From positions 1 through 44,420 of the forward strand of contig JANYAG010000341.1 in assembly GCA_025361465.1 (NCBI GenBank): DNA of 44,420 nt. The letters run 5' to 3'. Made by a program: the position numbers and the translations under genes. Shown here piece by piece: positions 21,710 through 28,882 of the stretch. Within the stretch, counting starts at the first letter, position 1. Each line of letters begins with the position of its first letter. The DNA is from Gemmatimonadota bacterium (GTDB lineage: Bacteria; Gemmatimonadota; Gemmatimonadetes; Gemmatimonadales; GWC2-71-9). A model generated the notes under the pieces. It searched no databases, was not told where the DNA came from, and was given only the letters and a program-made list of their open reading frames with translations.

Positions 21710-21914
21710 CAACAACCTTCCCGGTAGAGGAATAGCCCGTCGCCGCGAGGTCGGCGGGCGTGACGTGACGGGGAGACAGCAGTCCGGCCGCGAACTGAAC
21801 GGCATCGGCAGCAGTGCGGGCCTTGGACCCTGGCAGGGTGACGAGTACCCATCGCTCGCGCTTGTTACGGCTCCGCACAACCCACGATGCGACAGTCAGC
21901 GGCCGGGGTGCCAT
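21537..21914 (-). CDS. Protein of unknown function, 3' half in a doubtful frame
   Basis: A 125-residue frame starting MAPRPLTVASWVVRSRNKRERWVLV. The first 70 residues have good codon bias and a clear globular pattern. From about 21710 the third-position GC bias drops and the sequence becomes low-complexity (PAPAVRPARPAKAKP), while another frame over the same bases looks coding. The true end of this protein is therefore uncertain. Confidence 0.5.
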   Translation of the reverse strand: MAPRPLTVASWVVRSRNKRERWVLVTLPGSKARTAADAVQFAAGLLSPRHVTPADLAATGYSSTGKVVDVTPPRLGRERGSSGPCGTGSVQPLTAAQDGAPVPAPAVRPARPAKAKPLTRKRGGR

Positions 21915-21915
21915 C

Positions 21916-22293
21916 TCAGACCCCGATGGCGTCGATGGGGTCAGTGCTGGCGATCTTCTCGCCGGTCACTGAGTCGAGCAGGTCGCCACCCGTGACCATC
22001 AGGCCGCGTGTCATCATGGCGTACCGGGCGACGAAGTGGGACATCTCCTCGACGGCGATCATCGTGGAGATGATGTTCGCCATCAGGGCAGCCAGTTCCT
22101 CGTCGCTGTACCAATCGAGCAGGTCGTCCACGCCATCGCCGCCGCAGTCCCTGTTCGCATCGGCCGCGTCCTCGAAGAAGTCGAAGGTAACGTTCATCGC
22201 CTGCGTGACCGTGGGGGCTGACTTGGCCGACAGGTGTTCCTCGGCGGCCGGTTCCGGGGCGGATACTCCCTGCGCTTCCATCGTTCCGTTCAT
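21916..22293 (-). CDS. Acidic protein of unknown function
   Basis: A 125-residue acidic protein starting MNGTMEAQGVSAPEP. The ATG at 22293 has AAGGA upstream and an A/C-rich leader; the longer frame to 22344 would translate that leader. Helical segments rich in Asp/Glu (FDFFEDAADANRDCGG, DLLDWYSDEELAAL) dominate. No family is recognised. It is the first gene of the leftward replication operon after the 22.3-22.8 kb gap. Confidence 0.65.
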   Translation of the reverse strand: MNGTMEAQGVSAPEPAAEEHLSAKSAPTVTQAMNVTFDFFEDAADANRDCGGDGVDDLLDWYSDEELAALMANIISTMIAVEEMSHFVARYAMMTRGLMVTGGDLLDSVTGEKIASTDPIDAIGV

Positions 22294-22354
22294 GTGTTGT
22301 CCTTGGTGAGTGGTGTGCGTGTGGTCAACGGTCGAACTTTTCATCCCAGTGGAT

Positions 22355-22390
22355 TGAGAGGCGACATGAGAGGCGACATGAGAGGCGACA
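22355..22390 (+). repeat. Three perfect tandem 12-bp repeats
   Basis: TGAGAGGCGACA occurs three times in direct tandem (22355, 22367, 22379) and once more at 22611-22622, where it is followed by CGGAAAC, close to the TGGAAAC following the array. Related units lie inverted at 12613-12636. Confidence 0.9.
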
Positions 22391-22440
22391 TGGAAACCGA
22401 ATCCGAGGCCGCTTACTACCGTGTGTTATTGACTAGAGTG

Positions 22441-22469
22441 AACGTAGTGACGGCAAAGGCAGATGTCAA
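22441..22469 (-). promoter_or_regulatory. Candidate promoter of the leftward replication operon
   Basis: On the minus strand, TTGACA (22469-22464), a 17-bp spacer and TACGTT (22446-22441). It would place the 12-bp repeat array in the transcript leader, about 150 bp upstream of the ATG at 22293. Confidence 0.4.
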
Positions 22470-22644
22470 GCACGCTGGCAAGATGCTGACGGTAGTGGAG
22501 TTGTGTCCACTGTAAACGAAATGGCTGGCGCAGAACTCATAATGTAGCGGGTTTTCTGGCAAACCTAGTAGTGGTGCGGGTTGTAGGGCGTTGACTCTAC
22601 CCGAGCGACATGAGAGGCGACACGGAAACACAGCGACAGGGCAG

Positions 22645-22718
22645 GGCTGGGTAGTTCAGATGGTTAGAACGCCACACTCATAATGTGGAAGTCGCGGGTT
22701 CGAGTCCCGCCCCAGCTA
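22645..22718 (+). tRNA. tRNA-Met (anticodon CAT)
   Basis: A full cloverleaf: acceptor GGCTGGG/CCCAGCT (first pair G-T), T8, D-arm GTTC/GAAC, anticodon arm CCACA-CTCATAA-TGTGG with CAT at 22679-22681, 5-nt variable loop, T-arm GCGGG-TTCGAGT-CCCGC and discriminator A. No CCA is encoded. The anticodon loop equals that of elongator tRNA-Met; a lysidine-modified tRNA-Ile2 cannot be excluded. An 11-nt match to its anticodon region (ACTCATAATGT) occurs about 145 bp upstream. Confidence 0.93.
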
Positions 22719-22760
22719 TCGACCAGGGCCAGTCGCCCTGGTCGCCGCCGCCCCCTCTCC

Positions 22761-22970
22761 CTACGAACTACCGTTGACCTGGCCTTCCACCTGCTCCTTC
22801 GGCTCGTGGAGGACGCATCCGAAATCAGGACCAGTCACTATCCCGACACCGTTGTTCGCGTCGAACCCCTCGACGTAGCGATAGGAGAGCAGGTCGCAAA
22901 TCCTGGACTTGACGCCCTTGCTCTCGGGGTCCCACCACTTACAGGTCGCGCAGCGCGGAGCGTCGGTCAC
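22761..22970 (-). CDS. Small zinc-binding phage protein
   Basis: A 69-residue protein from GTG 22970 with GAAGGAGG upstream. CATCKWWDP near the start and GPDFGCVLHEP near the end, with a further Cys (RICDLL), match a frequent small phage protein pattern of four conserved cysteines that likely bind zinc. Its function is not known. It is the last gene of the 28.6-22.8 kb leftward set before the tRNA gap. Confidence 0.75.
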   Translation of the reverse strand: MTDAPRCATCKWWDPESKGVKSRICDLLSYRYVEGFDANNGVGIVTGPDFGCVLHEPKEQVEGQVNGSS

Positions 22971-23036
22971 GTTGCCTCCTTCTGCCGTTCGATAGCCGCA
23001 ACGGTATTCGCTACTAGTTGTTCCGGGTAAACCATA

Positions 23037-23225
23037 CTATGCCTCGTCCTTAGTTCGGTTTAGGAGTTGCCGTTCGCGGTCGAGGGCGGCGGTGAGGCGC
23101 ACGATTCCAATGTCCACGATATCGCGCAGTTCCTCCTCGCCCTGAATATCTTCCAAATCATCCAACCACTCTATCACTTCCGCCACCACTTCGGCCAGAC
23201 TCTTCTCGGCGTCCGGGCGGGTCAC
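23037..23225 (-). CDS. Small acidic helical protein
   Basis: A 62-residue protein from GTG 23225, which overlaps the preceding stop (GTGA). Acidic helices (LAEVVAEVIEWLDDLEDIQ, EELRDIVDIGIVRLTAALD) suggest a small coiled-coil or helical hairpin. The longer frame to 23441 runs through the Ala-rich gene and is rejected. No family is recognised. Confidence 0.6.
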   Translation of the reverse strand: MTRPDAEKSLAEVVAEVIEWLDDLEDIQGEEELRDIVDIGIVRLTAALDRERQLLNRTKDEA

Positions 23226-23728
23226 TTCGCGGCCTCCGGGTCTTGTCCGGTGAGAATCCGACGCAGCGCATTGGTCTGCCACGCACGTTCGGCGGCGTGG
23301 GCGGCGTTGGCGGCGGTGGCGGCGTTGGCGGCGGTGGTGGCGAAATAGGCGGCGTTGGCGGCGTCGGCGGCGGCGTTGGCGGCGGTGGCGGCGGCATCTG
23401 CGAGCGCCACCCAGGTCGCTCCGGTCGGATCGTTGAGCCACGTGAAGATGGTTGCGATGCAGTCACGGGGGCTGCTGTCGGTCGGGCGACGGCGCTCAAA
23501 GATCGGTAGAACGTGGGCCGCACAATGCGCTGCATACGCCATGCGGAGCCGCTTGGCTTGCGACAGCCGGTCGAGCACCCACAGTGTATCGCTGAGCCCG
23601 TTGCAGTCGAGCAAGTCGGCTACTGGATGCCGTGCGTCGGCGGGATGGGCAGCACGGTACACCTTCCATCGGTTGATGCAGGGATTCAGCGCCTGAATCT
23701 CTGCCGGGGTAATCATTGGAATGGTCAC
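23222..23728 (-). CDS. Protein with alanine-rich AANAA repeat helix
   Basis: A 168-residue protein from GTG 23728 (GGAGG upstream, GTGA overlap). The N-terminal 115 residues are globular (IQALNPCINRWKVYRAAH, LLDCNGLSDTLWVLDRL). Residues about 120-155 are a long Ala/Asn helix of ADAANAA/AATAANAA units, seen at DNA level as GGCGGCGTT-type simple repeats. Many phage proteins of unknown function combine a small domain with such repeats. The repeats are coding, not CRISPR or satellite DNA. Confidence 0.65.
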   Translation of the reverse strand: MTIPMITPAEIQALNPCINRWKVYRAAHPADARHPVADLLDCNGLSDTLWVLDRLSQAKRLRMAYAAHCAAHVLPIFERRRPTDSSPRDCIATIFTWLNDPTGATWVALADAAATAANAAADAANAAYFATTAANAATAANAAHAAERAWQTNALRRILTGQDPEAAK

Positions 23729-24072
23729 TTCACCTCCGGGTTGATTTCCTGCGGGGTGATAGCCCGAAAGGGATAGCCGCCGGTCGATTCCGGGCAATAC
23801 GCATAGCACCAATCATTGAGGAACGTCCGCAACCGTTCGACCTCGGCTCGTGCCGCTGCAAGCGCGGATTCGGCTTGCTCGATGTAGCCATGCAGGAACT
23901 TCCGCTCCTCGTGGGTGAGCGATTCCTCCGCCTCCGTCCCGGCGACCGCGTAGCCGAGGTTCGACAAGAGATGTCCGACAAAAGACTTGGCCTGCTCGAT
24001 TCCCATGTTCGCGGCAATCGCCTGTTTCAGTACGAGGTCGGCGTGATCCATCGGCGTGATCGTGGGCTTCAT
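23725..24072 (-). CDS. Coiled-coil protein of unknown function
   Basis: A 115-residue protein with a helical N-terminal part and a coiled coil near residues 50-85 (HEERKFLHGYIEQAESALAAARAEVERL split over heptads), followed by an aromatic and Cys-containing stretch (LNDWCYAYCPE). No family is recognised. It overlaps both neighbours by 4 bp (GTGA, ATGA). Confidence 0.65.
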   Translation of the reverse strand: MKPTITPMDHADLVLKQAIAANMGIEQAKSFVGHLLSNLGYAVAGTEAEESLTHEERKFLHGYIEQAESALAAARAEVERLRTFLNDWCYAYCPESTGGYPFRAITPQEINPEVK

Positions 24073-24704
24073 GCGGCAGCCTCCTGCTGCTGCTGTCGTA
24101 CCCGAACCAGTGCCAACGTGCCCGCGTATCCAGCGATGTCCACTGCGTTATCCCGCTTTGCAGTGGTCATCTCTCGGCTCAACTTCACGCAGATCATCGC
24201 CAAGGGAATGTCCTCGGCCCCGAACGACTCGCCCTCCTTGAGCTTGTCGTGGAACAGGCCAGTCCACATCCCAGCCGTGCGGGTAAAGTCGTCCATCGGA
24301 TGCCCGTAGCTGCGCTGCCGGTCGTTGTAGACCAAGCGTTGCGCTTCCTCCAGCACTGTCTCGGGCTTGGGGTCCAAGGCGTAGCTTGTGAGGCGGTCCA
24401 TCGTGACAGCATCGTACAGCTCCAGGCCCAGCGCCCTCGCTACCTCGTACTCCAGTCGTGCGCCCTTGCTCTTTTCCCAGCCGGGCAGGAACGCCACGAT
24501 AGTCGCAGCGGTCAGGATTTGCTGGAGGTCGCACCGGAGGTAGTCGGCGTACGGCAGGGTGGTGTCGCCGTCGAAGTTCTCGGCCGGGTTGATGACGCGG
24601 TATTCCGCGATCCGCCACTTCTTCGCCGCCGCGTTGAACGCCGGGAAGTTCCAGTCGGGGATGCCTGTCATCGGCCCAGCGATGTAGACACATTCCGGTT
24701 TCAT
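24069..24704 (-). CDS. Fusion of DUF4406 and DUF6378-like domains
   Basis: A 211-residue two-domain protein. Residues 1-105 begin VYIAGPMTGIPDWNFPAF and contain a Rossmann-type fold like nucleoside 2-deoxyribosyltransferases (DUF4406). Residues about 115-200 (ETVLEEAQRLVYNDRQRSYGHP, then LAMICVKLSREMTTAKRDNAVDIAGYA) match the small helical DUF6378 family, often a separate phage gene; some MazG-like features are visible. The combination suggests nucleotide-pool or modified-nucleotide metabolism. A CACTGCAAA copy (24157-24165) encodes its TTAK segment. Family names are from memory. Confidence 0.75.
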   Translation of the reverse strand: MKPECVYIAGPMTGIPDWNFPAFNAAAKKWRIAEYRVINPAENFDGDTTLPYADYLRCDLQQILTAATIVAFLPGWEKSKGARLEYEVARALGLELYDAVTMDRLTSYALDPKPETVLEEAQRLVYNDRQRSYGHPMDDFTRTAGMWTGLFHDKLKEGESFGAEDIPLAMICVKLSREMTTAKRDNAVDIAGYAGTLALVRVRQQQQEAAA

Positions 24705-25654
24705 GCGCCCCCCACTGCGGCCATCGAGGGTTCGCCAAAGAACACCCGGTCAGCTCGCTTGTCGATGACGAGTTGGGCATCGACGCTGCCCAGTGTCACC
24801 ATCTGCTGAATGTCGCGCTGCGTGAACTTGGTCACGCTACTCACCCGCAACACCTGAGACGGGCGGATCACTTCGATGTCGAGATAGCGGTGCTTCGGGT
24901 CGCCTGCGCCCTCGACGACGAGATCGTTCACGTTCTCGGCCGTGGCGAGGTCGTTCGCCAGCAGCTCGGTACACATCACGTCGAGCGTGCGGCTGACCTG
25001 CCCGATCAGGGACTCGGCCTTCCAGTCCGTACCCAGCACTTCGGTCTGCGCGGGTGACGTGGCGATCACCACAATCTGATCGGCGCCCAGCTCAATCGCC
25101 TTGGCGAGCGGGGCGATGTCACGAATCCCGCCGTCGTGCCACAGGTCGCCATTGATCCACGTCCCCGGCATCAGGATCGGGATGGACGCCGACGCCATGA
25201 TCCAGTCCAGTGATCCCTTCTGGCGCACCACGTCAGCGTACACAATCTGGCCCGTTCGCAGGCAGGCCGCCCCGACGAACACTTCGGCCGGGCAACGGGC
25301 GAGGTCGCCATAGTGCATCACCTCACTGACACGCTGCCGCAGCCCTGCGGTGTCCATGACGCCCGCCCAGCGGTTGCCGCCGAACCGGAGCGCCATGTCG
25401 AGCCACCCCCGCATCGACACGAACTGCCCCGGCCTCGTGACCTCATTGCGCCAGAAGTCGCCCAGCCGCCTGCCTGCGCCCTCCCATTCGCCGAACCCGG
25501 CGAACTCTGCCAGGAGCCCGGCGTTCAGTGCGCCGACGCTGATGCCAGTGATGATGTCGGGCACCCACCCGTCGCGGAGGACGGCTTCAATCGCGCCCGC
25601 TTGGTAGGCGCCCTTGATGTCTCCGCCTGCCAGTACCAATGCTCGTCTTGTCAT
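24701..25654 (-). CDS. Patatin-like phospholipase
   Basis: A 317-residue protein with the full patatin core: oxyanion motif AGGDIKGAYQAG (residues 9-20), nucleophile GISVG with Ser39, the ASASIPILMP segment (154-163) and the DGG catalytic Asp174. These form a Ser-Asp lipid acyl hydrolase of the RssA/YchK type. The C-terminal third is a separate alpha/beta extension. No signal peptide is seen, so it acts from the cytoplasm or as a virion/lysis factor. It lies beside the integrase, so a lysogeny-linked membrane or anti-phage role is also possible. Confidence 0.85.
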   Translation of the reverse strand: MTRRALVLAGGDIKGAYQAGAIEAVLRDGWVPDIITGISVGALNAGLLAEFAGFGEWEGAGRRLGDFWRNEVTRPGQFVSMRGWLDMALRFGGNRWAGVMDTAGLRQRVSEVMHYGDLARCPAEVFVGAACLRTGQIVYADVVRQKGSLDWIMASASIPILMPGTWINGDLWHDGGIRDIAPLAKAIELGADQIVVIATSPAQTEVLGTDWKAESLIGQVSRTLDVMCTELLANDLATAENVNDLVVEGAGDPKHRYLDIEVIRPSQVLRVSSVTKFTQRDIQQMVTLGSVDAQLVIDKRADRVFFGEPSMAAVGGA

Positions 25655-25687
25655 GCGTCCCCTGGTGTGTGTGGTGTGTGTTCACTG

Positions 25688-26788
25688 CTAACCGATCTTC
25701 TGCTGTGCCTCGGCCATCGAGGCGACCTTCTCCCAGTGATCTCGTTCAATGTCGGTCGGCTTGTAGACGCCGTACACGCGGGCGACCATCTGGATTGACG
25801 AGTGCCCGAGCTGGCTGGCGACCACCTGATAGGGGGTGCCTGCCTTAATGGCGCGAACGGCCCAGTAATGTCGCGCATCGTGCAGCCGGTAGTCCTTGAG
25901 CTGCAAGGCGACGATGGCCTTGTGGTGCGCCTTCGTCAGACTGTGCCGGTCCATCTTCGGGAACAGTCGAGCGGCGGGCAGCAGTGATTGGATGTGCCGC
26001 AGCAGCAGCGGCCACGCCCAGTCGGCCACTCGCACCACCCGGTCGCGGGTCGCGGTCTTGGTGCCCCGCGCCCTGATCTCCCGGCGCTCCACGTCCACGT
26101 CACTGCGAACGAGGCCGACCAGCACGCTTGCCTCGATCCCCGTGCCGTAGGCCAGTGCGACGGCCGTAGCAAACGGTTCCCGGCACGCGCCGATCACCTT
26201 CATCGCGGTTGCCGTGTCCAAGTGCAAGTCCCGTGGCGGCGCGGCGACCGGCCGCTCAAGGTCATCCTTGGCGAAGTTCCGCTCCAAGATGCCCCGCGTC
26301 TTGAGGAAGGCACAGAAACTCGACAGGGACGCCGCCGCCTTCCGTCGCGTCGAGGGGTTGAGGTCGAGGCAGTCCAGCCACTGCTGGCAGACCGGGAGTG
26401 TCAGCTTGGTTGAGGGAAACCGGATGCCCTCGGGGATCAGGCGGCGAACGTGCCGCTTGTACTCCATCGCAATCTTGACGCCCTGCCCCAGTCGTACGTC
26501 AGCCCATTCCCTCACCAGTGGGTCGAGGTCGATGACCTGGGCGGCCTGTCGAATCAGGGCGAGGTTGCCGTGCTGGAACGCCTTGTAGGCGTTCTCCCAC
26601 GGAATCGCCCCCGACTGGAGCAGGGCCAGTGTCTCGAACTGGTGATCGTCGGCCAGCCGGTCGAGCATCGAGGCCAGCTCTTGCGCCCGCTTCTTGTTGG
26701 CCGTTTGCAAGCTGACGCGAACCCACCGTCCATCGGGTTCACGCCAGCCGGAGTGCCAGTTCTTGCGGCCCTTCTGTTGGTATAGCAC
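25688..26788 (-). CDS. int: Tyrosine integrase
   Basis: Site-specific recombinase for prophage integration, 366 residues from GTG 26788 (GGAGG upstream). The C-terminal catalytic domain has HDARH (box II), LGHSS and the nucleophile-region RVYGVY. Box I reads YGTGIEASVL where most family members have TGxRxSE: the catalytic Arg position is Glu and the usual Glu is Val. The N-terminal part has an SAM-like core-binding domain (residues about 85-175). A promoter lies just upstream. A CACTGCTAAC copy covers its stop codon (25683-25692). Confidence 0.88.
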   Translation of the reverse strand: MLYQQKGRKNWHSGWREPDGRWVRVSLQTANKKRAQELASMLDRLADDHQFETLALLQSGAIPWENAYKAFQHGNLALIRQAAQVIDLDPLVREWADVRLGQGVKIAMEYKRHVRRLIPEGIRFPSTKLTLPVCQQWLDCLDLNPSTRRKAAASLSSFCAFLKTRGILERNFAKDDLERPVAAPPRDLHLDTATAMKVIGACREPFATAVALAYGTGIEASVLVGLVRSDVDVERREIRARGTKTATRDRVVRVADWAWPLLLRHIQSLLPAARLFPKMDRHSLTKAHHKAIVALQLKDYRLHDARHYWAVRAIKAGTPYQVVASQLGHSSIQMVARVYGVYKPTDIERDHWEKVASMAEAQQKIG

Positions 26789-26827
26789 GGCATCCTCCGT
26801 GGTGCGTGGGACTGGTGACTGCACAGA

Positions 26828-26857
26828 ACTATACACCACGATGGATGCCGGGGTCAA
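26828..26857 (-). promoter_or_regulatory. Integrase promoter
   Basis: On the minus strand, TTGACC (26857-26852), an 18-bp spacer and TATAGT (26833-26828), 40 bp before the GTG start. This is the closest match to consensus on the minus strand. It allows integrase expression independent of the recT operon. Confidence 0.65.
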
Positions 26858-26874
26858 GCCCCTGTCGGTCTGGT

Positions 26875-27627
26875 TCACCCGCCTGCTTCAACCACCTCGT
26901 AGTCGCCGTCCACGATGATCTCGTCGTCGAGTATCGGCGTCCGGGTGGCGGCCTGCCCAGCTTCCCGATCCACCAGCTCCAGGGCCGCTGCCAGCTCAGG
27001 GGTCATCGGCAGCACGTTGCAGAGGCGACGGATGACGGTCTTGCGCGCCATCTGCGGGTAGTCGTCCACCCACGGGCCGCTGTCGGCGGCAGCACTGCGG
27101 GCACGGATGGCGTCTACCTCGGCCTTCGTCATCCAGTCGAACAGCGAGCCGCCGCCAACCAGCTTCGCCACAGCAAAGAGCGTCAGGATCGGCCGGTCCA
27201 CGTTGGTTGTACTGGCCGGGATGTGCTTGATGGTTTCGTCTGTTCCCTGCACGACCTCGAAGCAGTCGCCCTCTCGCACGACACGACCGATGATCGACTT
27301 GACCTTGCCGCCGCGATGCACCAGCTCGATCAGTCCCTTGTACCCGACGATCAGCGTGGCCTTGCGCTTGTAGGGTACGATGTAGCAGTGGCCCAGTGGC
27401 CCGCCCAGTTCGAGGCCCAGTCGTGCCGCTTGGTACACGGCGACCAAGACTGACTTCGGGGAACACTCGTAGATGGCGGGGTTCGTGGCGGCCACCAGGT
27501 TCGCTCCGGCCACGATCTTGTCTACCGTGATGTTGCCGACCCGGTGCGCGTCGATGGACACGCGGGCCTTGTGCAGCATCAGGCCGAAACCCTTAGCGGC
27601 GGCAGCAGTGGTCGCGGGGGCGGTCAT
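26875..27627 (-). CDS. recT: RecT-family single-strand annealing protein
   Basis: Promotes annealing of complementary single strands in phage recombination; 250 residues. The family core is visible in AAAKGFGLMLHKAR, LVAVYQAARLGLELGG, CYIVPYKRKATLIVGYKGLIEL and the C-terminal PQMARKTVIRRLCNVLPM. It is of normal length. An ATG at 27627 overlaps the exonuclease stop (TGATG); a GTG three bases earlier is also possible. Paired with the YqaJ-type exonuclease just upstream, it forms a RecET/Red-like system. Confidence 0.9.
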   Translation of the reverse strand: MTAPATTAAAAKGFGLMLHKARVSIDAHRVGNITVDKIVAGANLVAATNPAIYECSPKSVLVAVYQAARLGLELGGPLGHCYIVPYKRKATLIVGYKGLIELVHRGGKVKSIIGRVVREGDCFEVVQGTDETIKHIPASTTNVDRPILTLFAVAKLVGGGSLFDWMTKAEVDAIRARSAAADSGPWVDDYPQMARKTVIRRLCNVLPMTPELAAALELVDREAGQAATRTPILDDEIIVDGDYEVVEAGG

Positions 27628-28646
27628 CACTCACCCCCGTTGTGCTTGAACGTGAACCGGCGCGAGTGACTGGCGAGTTCGGTGTGGTTGACAAGCAGTG
27701 AGTCCAGCGCCTTCCCGTCGTCGTCCCGCATCATCGACATCTCGGCGGCGATGGCCTGCCAGTCCGTCTTGGACTTGCCCTGCACGGGCGACCACTTCAC
27801 GGACCAGTCCCCAGAGGACAGACCCAGGTGCGCCCCGACCGCTTCCTTGAGGATGACTTCGCACTCGTCCCGCTCGACCTCCAGTTCCTTGATGCGGGCC
27901 TTTGTGACGTGGAGCAGGGCGGCCGTTTCGTGGAGCTGTTCAGCTTCCGGCAGCAGGCCCACCTCCAGCACATCCTCGTCGGCGGCCGGGTGGTAGTGCG
28001 CCATCTTGTCGTTGTCCGTGCCACGGGCCAGCGGCGGCACGCGAGGGAGGACGTGGTTGTTCCAGAAGTCTGCGACCTCGGTGCGGGCCAGCTCGGCCAG
28101 CTCGGCGTCCCACTGCAAATGGTAGATTCGCAGTTCGGTCCCGAAGAACAGGGCGGCCACGTCCCAGCGGCGCAGACCCGTGACCCACATTCCCCAAAGG
28201 CACTGGTAGTAGACATCGACTGGCACCTGATCGCTGCCGTCCGGCCCCCATTCCCGTGACATCCGTGACCGAACCTTGATCTCCAGGCCGAAGTGTTCTT
28301 CGAGGTCGCCGTGGTCGCCGTCTCGCGTGATGCGGGTGATGATCCGATCCGGGGTCGCCAGCTCCCAGCTTTCCTCACCGATCAGGGTAGGGGACTCCCG
28401 TAGGGTGTAGGTCGCCAGCGGGTCGCCCTCGCTGATCCGCTTGCCGTAGATGCTGGCGATGACCGGCTCCAGCGTATTGCCCCATTCCACCGCCTCCACG
28501 GAGGACAGGTCGTCCCCCGGCCCTTCCTTGACCTTCGACTCGTACACGCCCAGCGGGCTGCGGTAGGGGGCCAGTCCCATGACGGCGGCCACCTCCGATG
28601 CCCCGACGCCCATCTTCCTACGGGTGAGCTGTTCAGGTGTCAGCAC
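27627..28646 (-). CDS. YqaJ-type viral exonuclease (RecE/Red-alpha analogue)
   Basis: Processes double-strand ends to give substrates for RecT. In the 339-residue form from GTG 28646, MGVGASEVAAVMGLAPYRSPLGVY opens the domain (in two segments), and WGNTLEPVIA, ATPDRI and GLEIKV supply the PD-(D/E)XK acidic residues and Lys. The C-terminal part is helical. The GTG at 28646 has GAGGA 6 bases upstream and is preferred; an ATG at 28703 extends the protein by 19 residues. The upstream leader can form two competing hairpins. Confidence 0.85.
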   Translation of the reverse strand: MLTPEQLTRRKMGVGASEVAAVMGLAPYRSPLGVYESKVKEGPGDDLSSVEAVEWGNTLEPVIASIYGKRISEGDPLATYTLRESPTLIGEESWELATPDRIITRITRDGDHGDLEEHFGLEIKVRSRMSREWGPDGSDQVPVDVYYQCLWGMWVTGLRRWDVAALFFGTELRIYHLQWDAELAELARTEVADFWNNHVLPRVPPLARGTDNDKMAHYHPAADEDVLEVGLLPEAEQLHETAALLHVTKARIKELEVERDECEVILKEAVGAHLGLSSGDWSVKWSPVQGKSKTDWQAIAAEMSMMRDDDGKALDSLLVNHTELASHSRRFTFKHNGGE

Positions 28647-28725
28647 TAGCGGTCCTCGGCGTGAGTGTGTATCCTGCAAGTGTGGCGGGGTGGTGCCCGC
28701 CATGATGTCCCAAGTGTGTGTGTGG

Positions 28726-28770
28726 GCGAGCGGTCCTGGGTAACTGGGGCCGCTCGCTGTTTTCGGCCCC
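28726..28770. promoter_or_regulatory. Two mutually exclusive hairpins in the recombination-operon leader
   Basis: GCGAGCGG (28726-28733) pairs with CCGCTCGC (28750-28757), 8 bp. GGGGCCG (28746-28752) pairs with CGGCCCC (28764-28770), 7 bp. The two share bases 28750-28752, so only one can form. On the plus strand the first hairpin is followed by TGTTTTC, terminator-like; on the minus strand they lie in the leader of the exonuclease/recT mRNA. Confidence 0.6.
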
Positions 28771-28819
28771 TTGACAAGATGGTTACTGGCGACAATCGTT
28801 CAGTACGGTGAGTTTGACC

Positions 28820-28854
28820 GTGGTGAATATACCACCATGATGAACTCAGCGCAA
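28820..28854 (-). promoter_or_regulatory. Recombination-operon promoter with overlapping palindromic operator
   Basis: On the minus strand TTGCGC (28854-28849), 17 bp, TATATT (28831-28826). The palindrome GTGGT-N6-ACCAC (28820-28835) covers the -10 box, as expected for a repressor operator, and lies 47 bp from the divergent HTH gene. A TTGACA at 28771-28776 on the plus strand may be the -35 of the regulator's own promoter, but no good -10 follows. Confidence 0.55.
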
Positions 28855-28882
28855 CAGGACGACAAGGGGGATGGGGTGACTT

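Noticed and set aside
22363..22515. A plus-strand ORF beginning with MRGD repeats
   Set aside because: The repeats come from the 12-bp DNA units, and a leftward promoter and control sequence occupy the region; codon use is not typical.
22591..22619. TTGACT as a plus-strand promoter for the tRNA
   Set aside because: No acceptable -10 lies at 16-18 bp; the sequence there is the GC-rich 12-bp repeat.
23280..23400. GGCGGCGTT-type repeats resembling a repeat array
   Set aside because: They are in frame and encode an alanine/asparagine helix; there are no spacers, so not a CRISPR array.
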